64,000 nt of DNA from Miltochrista miniata (lineage: Eukaryota > Arthropoda > Insecta > Lepidoptera > Erebidae), in the NCBI GenBank assembly GCA_933228765.1, contig OW121774.1:21977421-22041420 (forward strand). The letters run 5' to 3'. The number at the start of each line of letters is the position of its first letter. The first letter of the stretch is position 1. The position numbers were made by a program, and so were the translations under genes. Below, one piece after another: positions 25,525 to 36,504 of the stretch. Under the pieces are notes generated by a model, which was not told the origin of the DNA, ran no database searches, and worked only from the letters and a program-made list of their open reading frames with translations.

Positions 25525-25600
25525 ATTCAACTTTGGTCGAGTGGTTAAGACGCGGATCGGTACGCAGAAGGCGCAAGATCGATTCTGGGTACAAGCATAA
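25525..25600 (+). tRNA. tRNA-like sequence, Ser/Leu-type D arm, pseudogene or SINE head
   Basis: TTTGGTCGAGTGGTTAAGAC resembles the box A of Leu/Ser tRNAs, and AAGATCGATTCTGGGTACAA is a weakened box B. The stems do not close well, so it is probably a decayed tRNA or SINE start. Confidence 0.4.
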
Positions 25601-25659
25601 ATTTTTGGATTATTTGACATATTAAATAACGACTGCAGAGTTCATAATTGACGTAAACA

Positions 25660-25793
25660 AAAAATTTATGAAGTGCGAGACGAGATACACGAACGTGGCC
25701 GAAGGTAGCCGAGAGTGTGATTCGTTTTCGTGACACAATTTCTGGATTCGGTCTCCACGCAAGGCCCGCGATAGAAGCTATGCAATAGCTTAA
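25660..25793 (+). repeat. Direct repeat, copy 2 (copy 1 at 23352-23491)
   Basis: ATGAAGTGCGAGA, CACGAACGTGGCCGA, CACAATTTCTGGATTCGGTC and GATAGAAGCTATGCAATAGC occur in both, about 130 bp at high identity. The 3' end has the small palindrome AAGCTATGCAATAGCTT. The family is not recognised. Confidence 0.75.
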
Positions 25794-26145
25794 AAATTAC
25801 AACGTCAATCGGATTGAACTGTCACTTTCACAATAAACGTGTTAGAGAGGGGCAGTCTGGTGAGAACGATCTCACGGCTTTCTTGTTTGGAACGGAAACC
25901 TCTGTAGGCGAGTCCAACTCGCTATTTTCTAAAACTGCGTCGATATTGATTCGCGCCAAAAATATTAAAGTTGTGTAACTGACTCTCAATGTACACCAAT
26001 TATTGTTTGTTCAATCAAACTTAATTAATGTTATTAGAAATGAATTAGCTTTAGTTAAATCGATTATTTACGGTTCAAGAAATCAGTACCTACTTAGATA
26101 CTTGCATTTTCGAGGGAGTTAAGCATAAGTTAGATAGATTGCATA

Positions 26146-26494
26146 GCGCTCGTGGCTCCGCGCACTCAGTGTTCTGTAAACGATCACTGCAGTAAGCAAC
26201 TTTTACTGTGATCGGCTATGGATGGGTGACCACTTTGTGACATTTATTTGCGTGCGTTTCCGTGCTTCGAAAGGCGCGTTAAGCCGTTGGGCCCGGTTGC
26301 CAGTAAAATGGCAGTCGTAAAGCCAAGTTGAAGGCCTTCTTGGGTTTGAAAATTTTCAACACTAGGCAGTCACAACCTGCGCCAGTCCATATCAACACGG
26401 GAATACGGCTCACCACCTATTACCTGGGACAAAATCTAAAACGTGAAATATGGGCGTATAATGTGCGTCTGCATACTTTTGGGGATAAAAGGCG
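26146..26494 (+). mobile_element. Full-length 5S rRNA-headed SINE
   Basis: AGCGCTCGTGGCTCCGCGCA leads into the 5S-like head (AACGATCACTGCAGTAAGCA ... TATGGATGGGTGACC, 26179-26231). Then come TTCCGTGCTTCGAAAGGCGC, the shared body, and the tail GGGGATAAAAGGCG. It is the plus-strand twin of 54471-54830. Confidence 0.85.
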
Positions 26495-26932
26495 ATCATA
26501 TGAAGGAGCTGGTGGGGAGCCGAACTGGTGGTACTATTTGCATTATATTCATTGACGTGTCGCAAGTGCCTATGTATTAGGATTATGCGAAATAAATGTT
26601 TTTTTGAGTTTTAGTTTGAGTTTGAGCTAACAAAGACCCACCACCGTTCATTAGGTTTTTTTTTTCGTGAGGTTGCCCTACTACTGCCTATGGTAGGGAG
26701 CTCCCGGTAAGACCTCGAAATAAAAATTCAAAAACGCGGAAAATATTCCTTTTCAGAGCAGTACACGACGGGAAACATGTGGACGACATATAGTGTTTTA
26801 AAAAAAATCGGTTGTCTGTAAAGTCGACTATAGTTGAACGTGACAACTCAGCCTTAAATGGAACGCCTTAAAGCGAGGTAACGACACATACGTCATGTTT
26901 TTTCGTGCGTGCAGCCGGCTTCATCGAATTTA

Positions 26933-27146
26933 CTACCCGTTCGCTCTAACTTTGCCGCTGGCGTAGAGGCGTATACCCGAATTGTTAATTAGACGAAGTA
27001 AATTGACAGTAGCTAATGTCACTTCGTCATAGAAAATACGCAACATTGTATGAAGAAGTGACATTAGTTGCTGTCAATTTTCTTCGTCTAATTAAAAATT
27101 CGACTTTAGTATGGAGCCGAGCGGCAAAGTTAGAGCGAACGAGCAG
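26933..27146. mobile_element. TA-target MITE, family T, copy 1
   Basis: The ends CTACCCGTTCGCTCTAACTT and its near complement are flanked by TA (26931-26932, 27147-27148). It is almost entirely self-complementary. It is the same length as 41692-41905. Confidence 0.88.
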
Positions 27147-27779
27147 TATAAGACGTTGTCACGTCAATAAAATTCCCTATAGGGTGAAATAACCAATAGC
27201 TGTCCTACAAGTTTTAATTATCGTACGGTTGTACCACGTCATATTTTATACAGCGGGCGCCTTCCGGATGATTCTATTTCAGTTTAAATATAGATATCGA
27301 ATCGATGTCAGTCTAGAAGATATTGATGGGCAGACAAATTTTGTATTTTTTTTTATAAAATTTGATTGCAAAAATTGTAACTTAGCTTCGGTCTTTGATT
27401 GGACTAGTTTATTATTACAAAATTCATGGTACCCTAATGCAAATATGCAAACGCATTGAGTCCACCTGTGGTACTTATAAATGTATTAAGTTCTTAAATA
27501 AATAATTATGTATTCAAATAGGAAAATAGGACGCTGCTACCTAGTCATATATACATATAGTACTAGCGGAAGTGACGTAGTTTCACCCGCGTATTTCCCG
27601 TGGGAATATGGGAATAAAATATAGCCTATTTTCACCGGGGATAGTGAAACTTTCCAACAGTGAAAGAATTTTTCAATGGGTTCAGTAGTGTTGTAGCCTA
27701 TTCGATGCAAAAAAAAACAAACAAACAATCAAAACTAGCCTCTTTATAATCTTGGTATAGATAGCTGGTCAACCTCAGA

Positions 27780-29340
27780 GAGAAAAAAAAGTGTATAACC
27801 TTAAAGTAACCGCGTTTATCCCGCACAAATAAATAAAATATACCTACTTCTAGTAAAATGAATCAATTTCACGCGTGAATTTGTTTTAGCGATACGTGAG
27901 TTTAATGTGTTGTTTATTTCCGTTTTATTGAATTAGAAACATAACGATTTACCTGTGGGGGATTGCGAAACCATGAACTACGGGAGTTTTTAGTTGGTTC
28001 ATTTTGAGACCAAACATAGAAAACTGATGGAATAAATTTGTTCAGTGTTTATATAATCTGCCATCTTGTTTCTTAGGCAGACAGGGCCTACAAAATACAA
28101 TAATTCCTAGAGTGTTTTTCTTAAAAAAAATTCGTTCTGTTAGATGGACCACGCAATATGCAAAATTTCTACTTTTGTAACGAGTAAATTATAATAAAAT
28201 GGAAAGGAAATATTTTATAGGCAGAAAAACACTATTTCAGGACAATTTGTATCATGAGATCGAATATTCGGGCGCTTATTCTCCTAAACTTCATACGAAA
28301 AAGGAAAATGAATAAGTGGATTGATTCTCAAAGGCATATCCATATTATGGATATGCCTTTGAGAATCAATCCACTTATTTTCGTGTAAATATTCATGAGA
28401 TTCCTACGCATGTTACTAAAATCCTAAATTCATTTTCGTTATTTGAATCGGCTTATTGCAAAATGTCTACTTGTCTGAAAAAAGTCTCTATCTCTGATTG
28501 TGTCTTCAGCCTTTAAATCTAATCGAATGTTTGTAATATCTCGCACGTTACTAAATGTAATGCTAATTCACATCCTGTAATCCAATTTACTAAGCATTCT
28601 TCGTGCACTTAGGTAGATAAACGCCAGAATATCTGTCGGAAATCCTGGGACATCAGCTTCCAACCGTAGTCAGTGGCAGGACACCGTGTGATTTAGTCGG
28701 TAAGAGTCCGGCATTAGGGATTACCACACGTAAAAAAAGCTCCCGAATTTCCGATTCCGACTAATATTGATTTCGATTGTATCTCGTTGCTAAGAGAGCG
28801 TAGAAATATGAATTGTTGATAGTCATCCTAAAGATACGACCAATGTATCCGCAGGAAGCTGTCCGTTCTTAGAATTTCATGACACACCTTGTTTAATATA
28901 AATTTTAAAGATTTTACTTCAATAGCAAACAATTCACAGCCTGTGACTAGTTGACGTAAAACTTCCAATTTAATTTCACCATTTAATTATTGGGAGAATT
29001 CTAACTATCTGGAAACGTCTATTAAACTCTTCGTTGATGTTCTTTTGATTTTGTCTTATTAAAGGAAATAGCTTCTTCATTTCACTCGGAAAGTCTCGTC
29101 ATTTTATGTCCAAATATTTCGGAGCTATTCTTTTTCATCCTGACATAATATTAGGATCTGGTTATACATACCATTGGAAGTATATGAAAAATAAAACTAT
29201 TTAGCATGTTATTTATTAATCATAAATCAATTTTAATCATAGTATCAATTTTGTTGAGGAATTCAATAGTATACCTACTTCACTTTACAAAGCTCAGACA
29301 ATTTTATTAGGCAGATTCTTTTTAAATGCGTACATGGCTT
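27780..29340. other. Unique sequence apart from the 28.3-kb palindrome and a C-repeat piece
   Basis: 28640-28735 is a minus-strand C repeat (CTGGGACATCAGCTTCCAAC, GGTAAGAGTCCGGCATTAGG). No coding or RNA gene was recognised in the remainder. Confidence 0.5.
28311..28379. repeat. Perfect palindrome, 69 bp, virtually no loop
   Basis: 28311-28343 (AATAAGTGGATTGATTCTCA and on) is matched base for base by the complement of 28347-28379; the middle ATT adds another pair. An imperfect extension (ACGAAAA / TTTTCGT) lies just outside. It sits in an otherwise unique, AT-rich region. Confidence 0.95.
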
Positions 29341-29351
29341 TTCCTGTTATA

Positions 29352-30289
29352 AAGGATGTTTTTTTAGAGGTATAGAACTTTGAAATTGAATAAAACGAAG
29401 GTGATTGTTTTTATTGATATGAAAATGACTTTATTCGAAAGAAAATCTTCTGGCATTATAGTTTAAATATGATTTCTGGCATATAACCGCCACGGCTGGC
29501 TCGGACGTAGTCTAATCTAGAGGTCCAATTTTCGATGACTTTCCCAACATTTGTGGCCGTATATCGGCAATAACGCGCCGAATGTTGTCCTCCAAGTAGT
29601 CAATCGTTTCGGGCTTATCGGCGTAGACGAGCGACTTCACATATCTCCACAGAAAATAGTCAAGTGGCGTAAAATCGCACGACCCTGGAGGCCAACCTAC
29701 GGGTCCAAAACGTGAAACTATGCGGTAACCAAACGTTTCCTTCAATAAATCAATTGTGGCACGAGCTATGTGACATGTTGCGCCGTCTTGTTGCAACCAC
29801 TACTCCTGCACATCATGGTTGTTCAATTGATGAACGAAAAAGTCAGTAATCATAGCTCTATAGCAGTCACGATTGACTGTAACGTTCTGGTCAGCATCGT
29901 TTCTAAAGAAGTACGGACGAATTATTCCACCAGCCCATAAAACACACCACACATTCAGTTTTTCTGGATGTAACGGTGTCTCAACATACACTTGAGGATT
30001 ATCATCACCCCAAATATGGCAGTTTTGTTTATTGACGTATCCATTCAACCAAAAGTGAGCTGCACCGCTAAACAAAATTCGCTTATGAAAATCGCGATAC
30101 GTATTTCGGACAGAACCATGATTTTCAAAATAAATTTGCACAATTTGGAAGCATTGTTCAGGCGTCAATCTATTCATGTTGAAATGCCAAACCAAACTTA
30201 ACATAAATCACTTTTCAGCTGACAAAAATACCGCCAGATAAAACAGTTATGCCAACTTAAAGTTCTATACCTCTAAAAAAAACACCCGT
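29352..30289 (-). mobile_element. Internally deleted Tc1/mariner-type element
   Basis: The ends AAGGATGTTTTTTTAGAGG and its near complement (AACGGGTGTTTTTTTTAGAGG read inward) share TTTAGAGGTATAGAACTTT and are flanked by TA (29350-29351, 30290-30291). At 938 bp it is shorter than autonomous relatives, because part of the transposase is missing. Confidence 0.88.
29456..30204 (-). pseudogene. mariner-type transposase, dead
   Basis: It begins MLSLVWHFNMNRLTPEQCFQ (start of the helix-turn-helix), then jumps after VRNTYRD to FHKRILFSGAAHFWLNGYVN, so most of the DNA-binding region has been deleted. The catalytic core follows: WGDDN, then FQQDGATCH-like QQDGATCHIARATIDLL and WPPGSCDFTPLDYFLW, with 36 residues between the Asp of QQD and the Asp of SCD by my count. 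There is an in-frame TAG at 29802-29800 and a one-base loss at about 29548 that shifts the last ~30 residues (..NWTSRLDY.RASRGGYMPEI). It cannot make active transposase. Confidence 0.9.
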
Positions 30290-30299
30290 TACTACACCG

Positions 30300-31050
30300 G
30301 ATCTCGCTAAATCTGACAGCGAAAGAGATTCTGTCGTTTTAGGGAATATAATAAGGTTTTCGTTCAGGTTTATGAGGAAATTCATTTTTTTCATTATCTA
30401 TGCAGTCATAATATATAACGGAATTTAAGGGAACCATAAAAAAATCAAGTTATTTTGACGTAACATAGGCTAATTTATCACCATATTACTATCCAGAAGA
30501 GCGATCGTAAATACTGCCTGTATTTACATGAATTCTGGCAGATATCTACCAGATTTCCAAGTACCTTAATGTAATTACGTTTAGATCAGCTTCTTGCATC
30601 AGCAGAAACCGAGGGTGACAGCTAGTGCTTACGTATAAACTTGTACTATACAAGATTTAAACTTAATAAATGGGTAGCAGTACAGAAATAATCAGTGAAC
30701 ATTGAACAACATCTTGACGACCTTTTTTATTTGCACTTGTATCTTATAATGATCAGTCATCGTGCATCTTTAAATAAACATAGTTAAATGCTTCTTCGTG
30801 AAGGTCACACTGTAGGTATAGCCTCTTTATTAATTTAATAAAGGTCCGTTTATCGCCAATCTATTGTAAATTAATGATGATGGAGGTAAACCATCTGTTT
30901 AAAACAGATTTGGCTTCTCAACGTCAATTATTTGGCCAATAGGATGATGTTTTATATTGGTTAGTTTACGGGTCATTAATTTAGGACCATCCTTGTCGAA
31001 TTACTTATCTTTTAATGGCAATTTAATGGAGCAGATTATTGTCTTATTAC
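30300..31050. other. No feature recognised
   Basis: This is AT-rich single-copy-looking sequence with no supported gene or repeat. Confidence 0.5.
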
Positions 31051-31053
31051 ATC

Positions 31054-31302
31054 TGACTGCCTCGTGGGTCTAGAGATCCTAAAGCGACTGCGGATCACGA
31101 GGTAGTGCAAAAATTTGCGTGATCCATAAATGGTTGTCTCCAGAGTCAGGTTGTTTCTATGCATGATAAAGTTAAAATATTGAAAAGTATAGAATTATTA
31201 ATATTCGTGGTCTAATATCCATAACACAAGCAGGTATAATCCCAGCTTATTTTGGAATCAGATAGCTTGTGTAAAAATGTCCGTGAATATTTATTTATTT
31301 AT
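31054..31302 (+). mobile_element. Old tRNA-headed SINE
   Basis: GACTGCCTCGTGGGTCTAGA keeps the SINE start, but the tRNA boxes are badly worn. The body (GATCCATAAATGGTTGTCTC, CATAACACAAGCAGGTATAA) and the TTATTTATTTA end are recognisable. It is older than the copies at 13343 and 44833. Confidence 0.75.
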
Positions 31303-32360
31303 CTAGCATCTGAGTCAAGTATTTTGTATCGGTTCTTAATGAAAGCATTGCATTAAGAACATCTCCTGAGCAATTTCCACAGAAACTATTTACACATCAC
31401 ACAGACGACGACGGTCGAAAAGCGTTTTCTTGGAATATTTGCCTTTCAAGTATAATTAGTATCTTAATCTAAGTTCTCAAAATAGGTAGCAATTAATGTG
31501 TAAGAGCAAGATTGCCCCGGTAATCACTTTTCAAGTTAGCTTTTATCCAACATCAATATTTGCGTGAAGATGTTGTTACGATTCCAGACATCTCGTCGAG
31601 ATGTGCAAATTGTGATCTGTATAAGTATTTTCATTTATTATTTTAGTATATGAATCCATTTCTGATGTTCAGTGTTGGTATTTTAATGAAAATATCAGTA
31701 TTGTTCATGTTAGTGTTTATTTATTTAAGAAAATGCGGAATTTCCATAAACATCTTCCTTTCTACCGAAAAGTTCTTTTGAGAGTTACACAGAAATAATT
31801 ATACAATCATCTTCTCAATACCTACCTATTTTATCTTTATGTGACTGAAGTAATTTCTTTTAGTTCTCCAAAATTATGCCACCGACTGTTAGTTGAAAAA
31901 TCATATGGACATCTAGTGTTTGGGCGCCAATCTCACAATCCACAACACTATCGATATTGGCTTTCAAATTGACGCAATGATGTGCTTTTTCAGGGTCTGT
32001 TTTAAGAATCGGGTAATGTAAGTGAAGTAAAGTCTTCATCAAAGTAAATATCAATGTCTGGAGCCTTATGCAAACGCACTAGATGTAAAATAATGGACGA
32101 ATGATGTTTTGTCTAGCAGACTAAAACACAGTCTATAATCAGATCACTCACAAACATTATAGTATCGATTTATTATATGTATTGATTACTTTTACTTAGT
32201 GATATTACTGGACTGGCCTCTTGGTCAACTTTTTGTAAAACGATCTTATTGTAAAACGATACATCGAATTGAACGCAACCACATCATGTTGTGACATACA
32301 GCTACTGGACAAGTGTTCAATTCGAACAAGGAATACAACATTAAGCAGTTTCATGGCTCA
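31303..32360. other. No feature recognised
   Basis: AT-rich sequence between a SINE and a MITE. Short frames, such as the one on the minus strand at 32054-31860, lack any protein-like pattern. Confidence 0.5.
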
Positions 32361-32367
32361 AACTCTA

Positions 32368-33002
32368 CACGTTCAGACCGGCACCTCATGAGTTGGTAGT
32401 TGATATCCTACGGCGCAAATCTTCATTTGGCCACCGGTGGTACATCACCGCCCCATGAACCAAAAGTCGTGCCGGGCGGCGTGCGCCACCGGTAAACACG
32501 GACAGGATAAGACATGAATTATGCTTTCTCTCTCTCTTATGGCTAGAAAAAAAATCGAAACGCGTTAATACATTTTGCTCTGCTTGTGAAAAACCAATGT
32601 GTTTGGATTGTTTCAATACAATTCATACAAAATAATTTTGTTTTTATACAATCCCTGATGGTATTATATTTTATTTCTTTTTCAATTTTGATTTAATTTT
32701 CTAATGTTTTCATTTTCTCAACGTAGTTTATCACAAATAATTTGTTTTCCGTACAATTTATGTCGTTATTTTGTCATTTTTTCTTTTTGTTTACTTTTCG
32801 AAATAATGTCCACCTCCTGAGCTGCACTATGAAAATTGGTCAATTTTACTAGGCGGGGACGGTAAGTATAACTCTTTCTCTCAAAACGGCACGAAATTCT
32901 TAGTATATTGAAAGTATAGTGTATCGTGGCCACCGGTGGTACACCTCGCCGTGTCAGCAAATACTCCGTGCACCACCGGTGGTACACGCCGGTCTGAACG
33001 TG
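32368..33002. mobile_element. MITE with CACGTTCAGACCGGC ends, TTAA type
   Basis: The 15-bp perfect terminal inverted repeats face TTAA on the right (33003-33006) and TCTA on the left, so one target copy has probably mutated. CCACCGGTGG followed by TACA occurs at 32431, 32930 and 32973, plus a half copy at 32486, clustered near both ends. The 635-bp interior is AT-rich and non-coding. Confidence 0.8.
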
Positions 33003-33009
33003 TTAAACA

Positions 33010-35290
33010 AGGTTGATCTCTATGTTGTAATATTTCGTTAGTTAGTTTTAGGCCGTTTTTGGGCTCCACTGCTCTAGAGTATAGCGTATTTTCCTAACTA
33101 CGAAACTTTTCGTGAATCTTGAAATTCGATTTCCAACCAGGACAAATCTCTGTAAGCGGTTTGTGTACAGGTACTTTCTTTGTATTTATAATAATTAAAA
33201 TAATCTTTATTTGCAAGAAATATGGTTTAGTAAGTAAGTGCCTATGTTTATCAGTTGTCTAGTCTAGGTCATTGGCTCAAGCTTAAATTAGCTTAACTTG
33301 GGTTCGGTAAATGAATTTAACCGTTTTTTCTTAAATTTTTAAAGCATAGCATCGATGTAATAAAGAAATAGCTCGTTATCAACATCAGCCAGCACACAGA
33401 GGTAGTGCTCGTACTAGTCCTCAGTAGTAATGGCTCCATGTAATAATGCATAACTGCGTTGCTTGTTAACGACCGTTGGGTAACAATCTTCAAACTCCGA
33501 TAAGCAATAATTAGTTCTTGAGTACCTTTAAGCCGTAATGTGCATCTCTTTCAGCTTATACAACGATCGAACTTTAAAATTTCAAAATCATTTTAGATCG
33601 ACTTCTAAAGCTGATCTTCAGATATGTAATCGATTTATTCATTTAGTCTGGCACTAGTCGATTTCAGAAATTCATCAGCTATTCAAACGCTTCAAGGTTT
33701 CAAGATTAAAATTTCATTCAGTCATCATAACATTTGAGCTCGATAGAACAAATAAACAAGAAACTGTGAGTTTTCAGAGTACGGAATCATCTCTATATTG
33801 AGTAGAAGGAAGAAAAATTGATATATTGGAATCCGAAACAGAATTCTAATGTCAAGAATTTTCAGAACACATAAACAACTCAAAATTGGATGGGTAGAAG
33901 AAAGAGAAATTGATTTAAGTACTTATTAGAATTTGGACTACCTAGAATTTAATCGTCATTCCAATTGGTATTCTGCACACTTGTTAAGCTCAACAATGTC
34001 AGACAAATATGAAACGTAAATCATTTACCAAGCAGAGAATTGTTACGCACTGTTAATGAAATGTAATGAATGCTTCTGTTTTACTGCCGTCCCTACTCTG
34101 AACATTGTACACAAAACATAAACCCGTTTGTTGCAAAGGGAAATAATAAAAAAGTGGTTTTAGCTCAGGCTTTTGTTTAGTGTAATGAGGGGACTGGACT
34201 GACCCTGTTGAAGGCACACAAAGGCGTATATGTAGCGACTCACACATGATTAATTTAAATAAGTTTGAACGATTAAGTTGGGACAGAAAGAGTTATTTGC
34301 ACAACATTCGAGATTTTCCAGGCTGTGCTTTAAGTAGAGATCATTTCGGTTTGGCTTAATATAACTGCTCATGTTGTTAAATGGGTGTATTGTTCATAAT
34401 TTCTAATGTCATCCCTCTGCTACAGTTTGACGCAATTTATCAGTCTGTAGTGTAACCATTCGGTACTTTAAAAGCACTGATCATATTTCAGTTGATACTT
34501 TCGCAGTAGATGGCTTCGCTTGGTAGAAAGTACATTTTCGCAACCTTGTTTTGCTTTAGAATAACGATAGCAACGCAGCTGTATAAATATAATTGGATCG
34601 CTATCGGATCATATGTTTCAGTGATAGAGGCCAAATACTGTTTACATTTCCACTGAGTCCGCAAGTCTCCGCTCTACATAAACACAGGGCGACAGACGAG
34701 CGAACGTCGCCGCAATACTAACGATTTATTCCGATAAAACTTGAACCGACTTCACTATAATATAGCTGTAGGGTTGCAAAGCTATGCGTTTCTCGGCGCA
34801 ACAGGAAACCATCATGTTTACATGGACGACTACGATACGACGACGGAGCCTTCTTGGGATCGACTTTTGATGTAGATGGCTATTGAACTTCCAGGTAAAA
34901 CGTTACGTATTATACTTGTCTTTCTGTCACGACACATGAAATACAAGTCGTGACCCTTACCAATACGTATCGACTGTCTCAATCGGGTACCAATTGAAGG
35001 CAATTCAAGACTATTTTTAGTAGACGACTTCCGATGCCAGTAAGAAACCGTTCGGTTGTCGATTATGAGATGTGATAGCCGTTAAACTTCACTAGCTCCG
35101 GTGTAATTCATGTTCCAACACAATAATGGACGGTGAGAAAAAAATATAGAACGACGTCGTGGTATCGACATTTTAGTCGGTCGCTGGAGCGTTACTGGAC
35201 AGACGCACTGTCGCGGCGGCGCTCGCCGTACATAACAACACTTTATAGGCATTTTTTATGGCTTCTGTAAAAACTAAGAACACTGGCACT
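33010..35290. other. Unique AT-rich stretch, possible intron or intergenic
   Basis: No repeat family, RNA gene or convincing frame was recognised here. If the exon at 35346-35413 is real, this would be its first intron. A 17-codon frame at 34822-34875 is too short to call. Confidence 0.5.
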
Positions 35291-35345
35291 TGATCACACG
35301 GTGATAGCCCACGTCGTGGCGTCACTGAAGACGAACACTGCTCAC

Positions 35346-35413
35346 CTTAGCCTGACGGGCGGCGGGATGTTGAACGCCGGGAACAATTTCGCGTTGGGAC
35401 TCTCGAACAGCAT
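35346..35413 (-). CDS. Candidate first coding exon of an unrecognised gene
   Basis: On the minus strand, ATG at 35413-35411 opens a GC-rich frame of 22 codons plus two bases (MLFESPNAKLFPAF, then NIPPPVRL). It ends at a strong donor, AAG/GTGAGC (GT at 35345-35344). It sits just downstream of a GC-rich, CpG-rich promoter-like block. I do not recognise the protein. No second exon was found toward lower coordinates, so intron 1 would be long. Supporting points are the donor, the GC jump relative to its AT-rich surroundings, and the promoter signals. Short length is the main weakness. Confidence 0.55.
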
Positions 35414-35575
35414 CGCGATTGTTTTATTTTTTCACCGCGCACGCATTGTGTACCCGTCAACACGCGCGGCGACCGGCCGTACACTGACTGCGCTGCGCCG
35501 CGTCGCCCCGCGCCCCCTCACCGCCCCGTGCTCTCGCGACACCCCGCGCCCCGTGACGTCACGCCCGGAACGCTA
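35414..35575 (-). promoter_or_regulatory. GC-rich TATA-less promoter candidate with CRE and Inr
   Basis: This block is far richer in CpG than its flanks. It holds a full palindromic CRE, TGACGTCA (35554-35561), and, on the minus strand, an insect-type initiator TCAGTG (complement of 35482-35487) about 70 bp before the ATG at 35413. No TATA box is visible at the usual distance. The combination supports a promoter firing leftward into the exon at 35346-35413. Confidence 0.5.
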
Positions 35576-35596
35576 AGCTAGGCTTCTCAGCGAGAA

Positions 35597-36490
35597 ATGT
35601 ACCGCGCCATCCCTCTCTGTACCCCACACGAGAGCGAGAGAGAGCGTCTCTTACAAAGGATATTGCGTCGATGCGTACTAGCAAATCGGGCGCCGTCCCT
35701 GGCGAGTAGGGCTTCGCGGTGGCTGCAGGGAGCCGCTACAACTCGACTAGTTTATTTATCACGAATGTATGACCTCCGCGAGTTTCGCGGGCACGGCATA
35801 TGAAATATAGAGGCGCTGCCTTGTTAAGGTTGATTGTATACCGGTCGAAATGCCCCTGTGGTTCCAGACTTATTTACCGGTGAGGTTACTCTTGGCTTTA
35901 GGTACCTACTTATTAATTATTTTGTGCAAAAAAATCTGTTCTGAGCTCCGAATCTACTTAGGTAGGAACTTATAGTATAAAAAGGCTTTGTGCCGATGAA
36001 ACCAATCCGAAACTACTAAAGATGAAAACGTGTAGTTAGGGCAATAAGTCCTTACTAAGTTTTCTTTTGTGATGGTGAGTTCCACTAAAAAGGAATATTT
36101 GTATTTAAAATTCATCCCCTAAGGGGGTGAAACGAGATTTCAAAATATGTTTAGAAGGATAAAAAAAATGCTGTTGTATTCAAATTTAGCACCATAATCT
36201 TTGATCTTAATAAAGGATCATGTCTTCCAGGATTATTCCAAAGGTACAGAAGTTCAGTTCTATTTGTGACCAAGACGAAGGCTACTCTTACACTATGCCC
36301 TAAGGGGGTGCAACGAACTTCCAATGCACAGATCAAACGAATGAACGTATGCATGCATCTGTGGTAGGTACTTACCTACATACAAATTAATAATTTTTAT
36401 ATAGGGCCTGAACAGGCACTTTCACTCTACCGAGATTCTAAATTTAACGTGAGTGATAGAGCTGAGTGTAAAAAAAATATAAGTTTGCTC
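35597..36490. other. No gene seen; short common-repeat scraps
   Basis: The first 200 bp are GC-rich promoter flank. CCCCTAAGGGGGTGAAAC at 36116 and CCCTAAGGGGGTGCAACG at 36299 are a recurrent lepidopteran motif. Nothing else is recognised. Confidence 0.5.
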
Positions 36491-36504
36491 CAATAGGTAG
36501 GTAC

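Noticed and set aside
26179..26232. A real 5S rRNA gene
   Set aside because: Only the internal promoter part of 5S is present and it is fused to a dispersed SINE body.
34822..34875. 17-codon plus-strand frame MDDYDTTTEPSWDRLLM
   Set aside because: Too short, no donor or acceptor in register and no homology.
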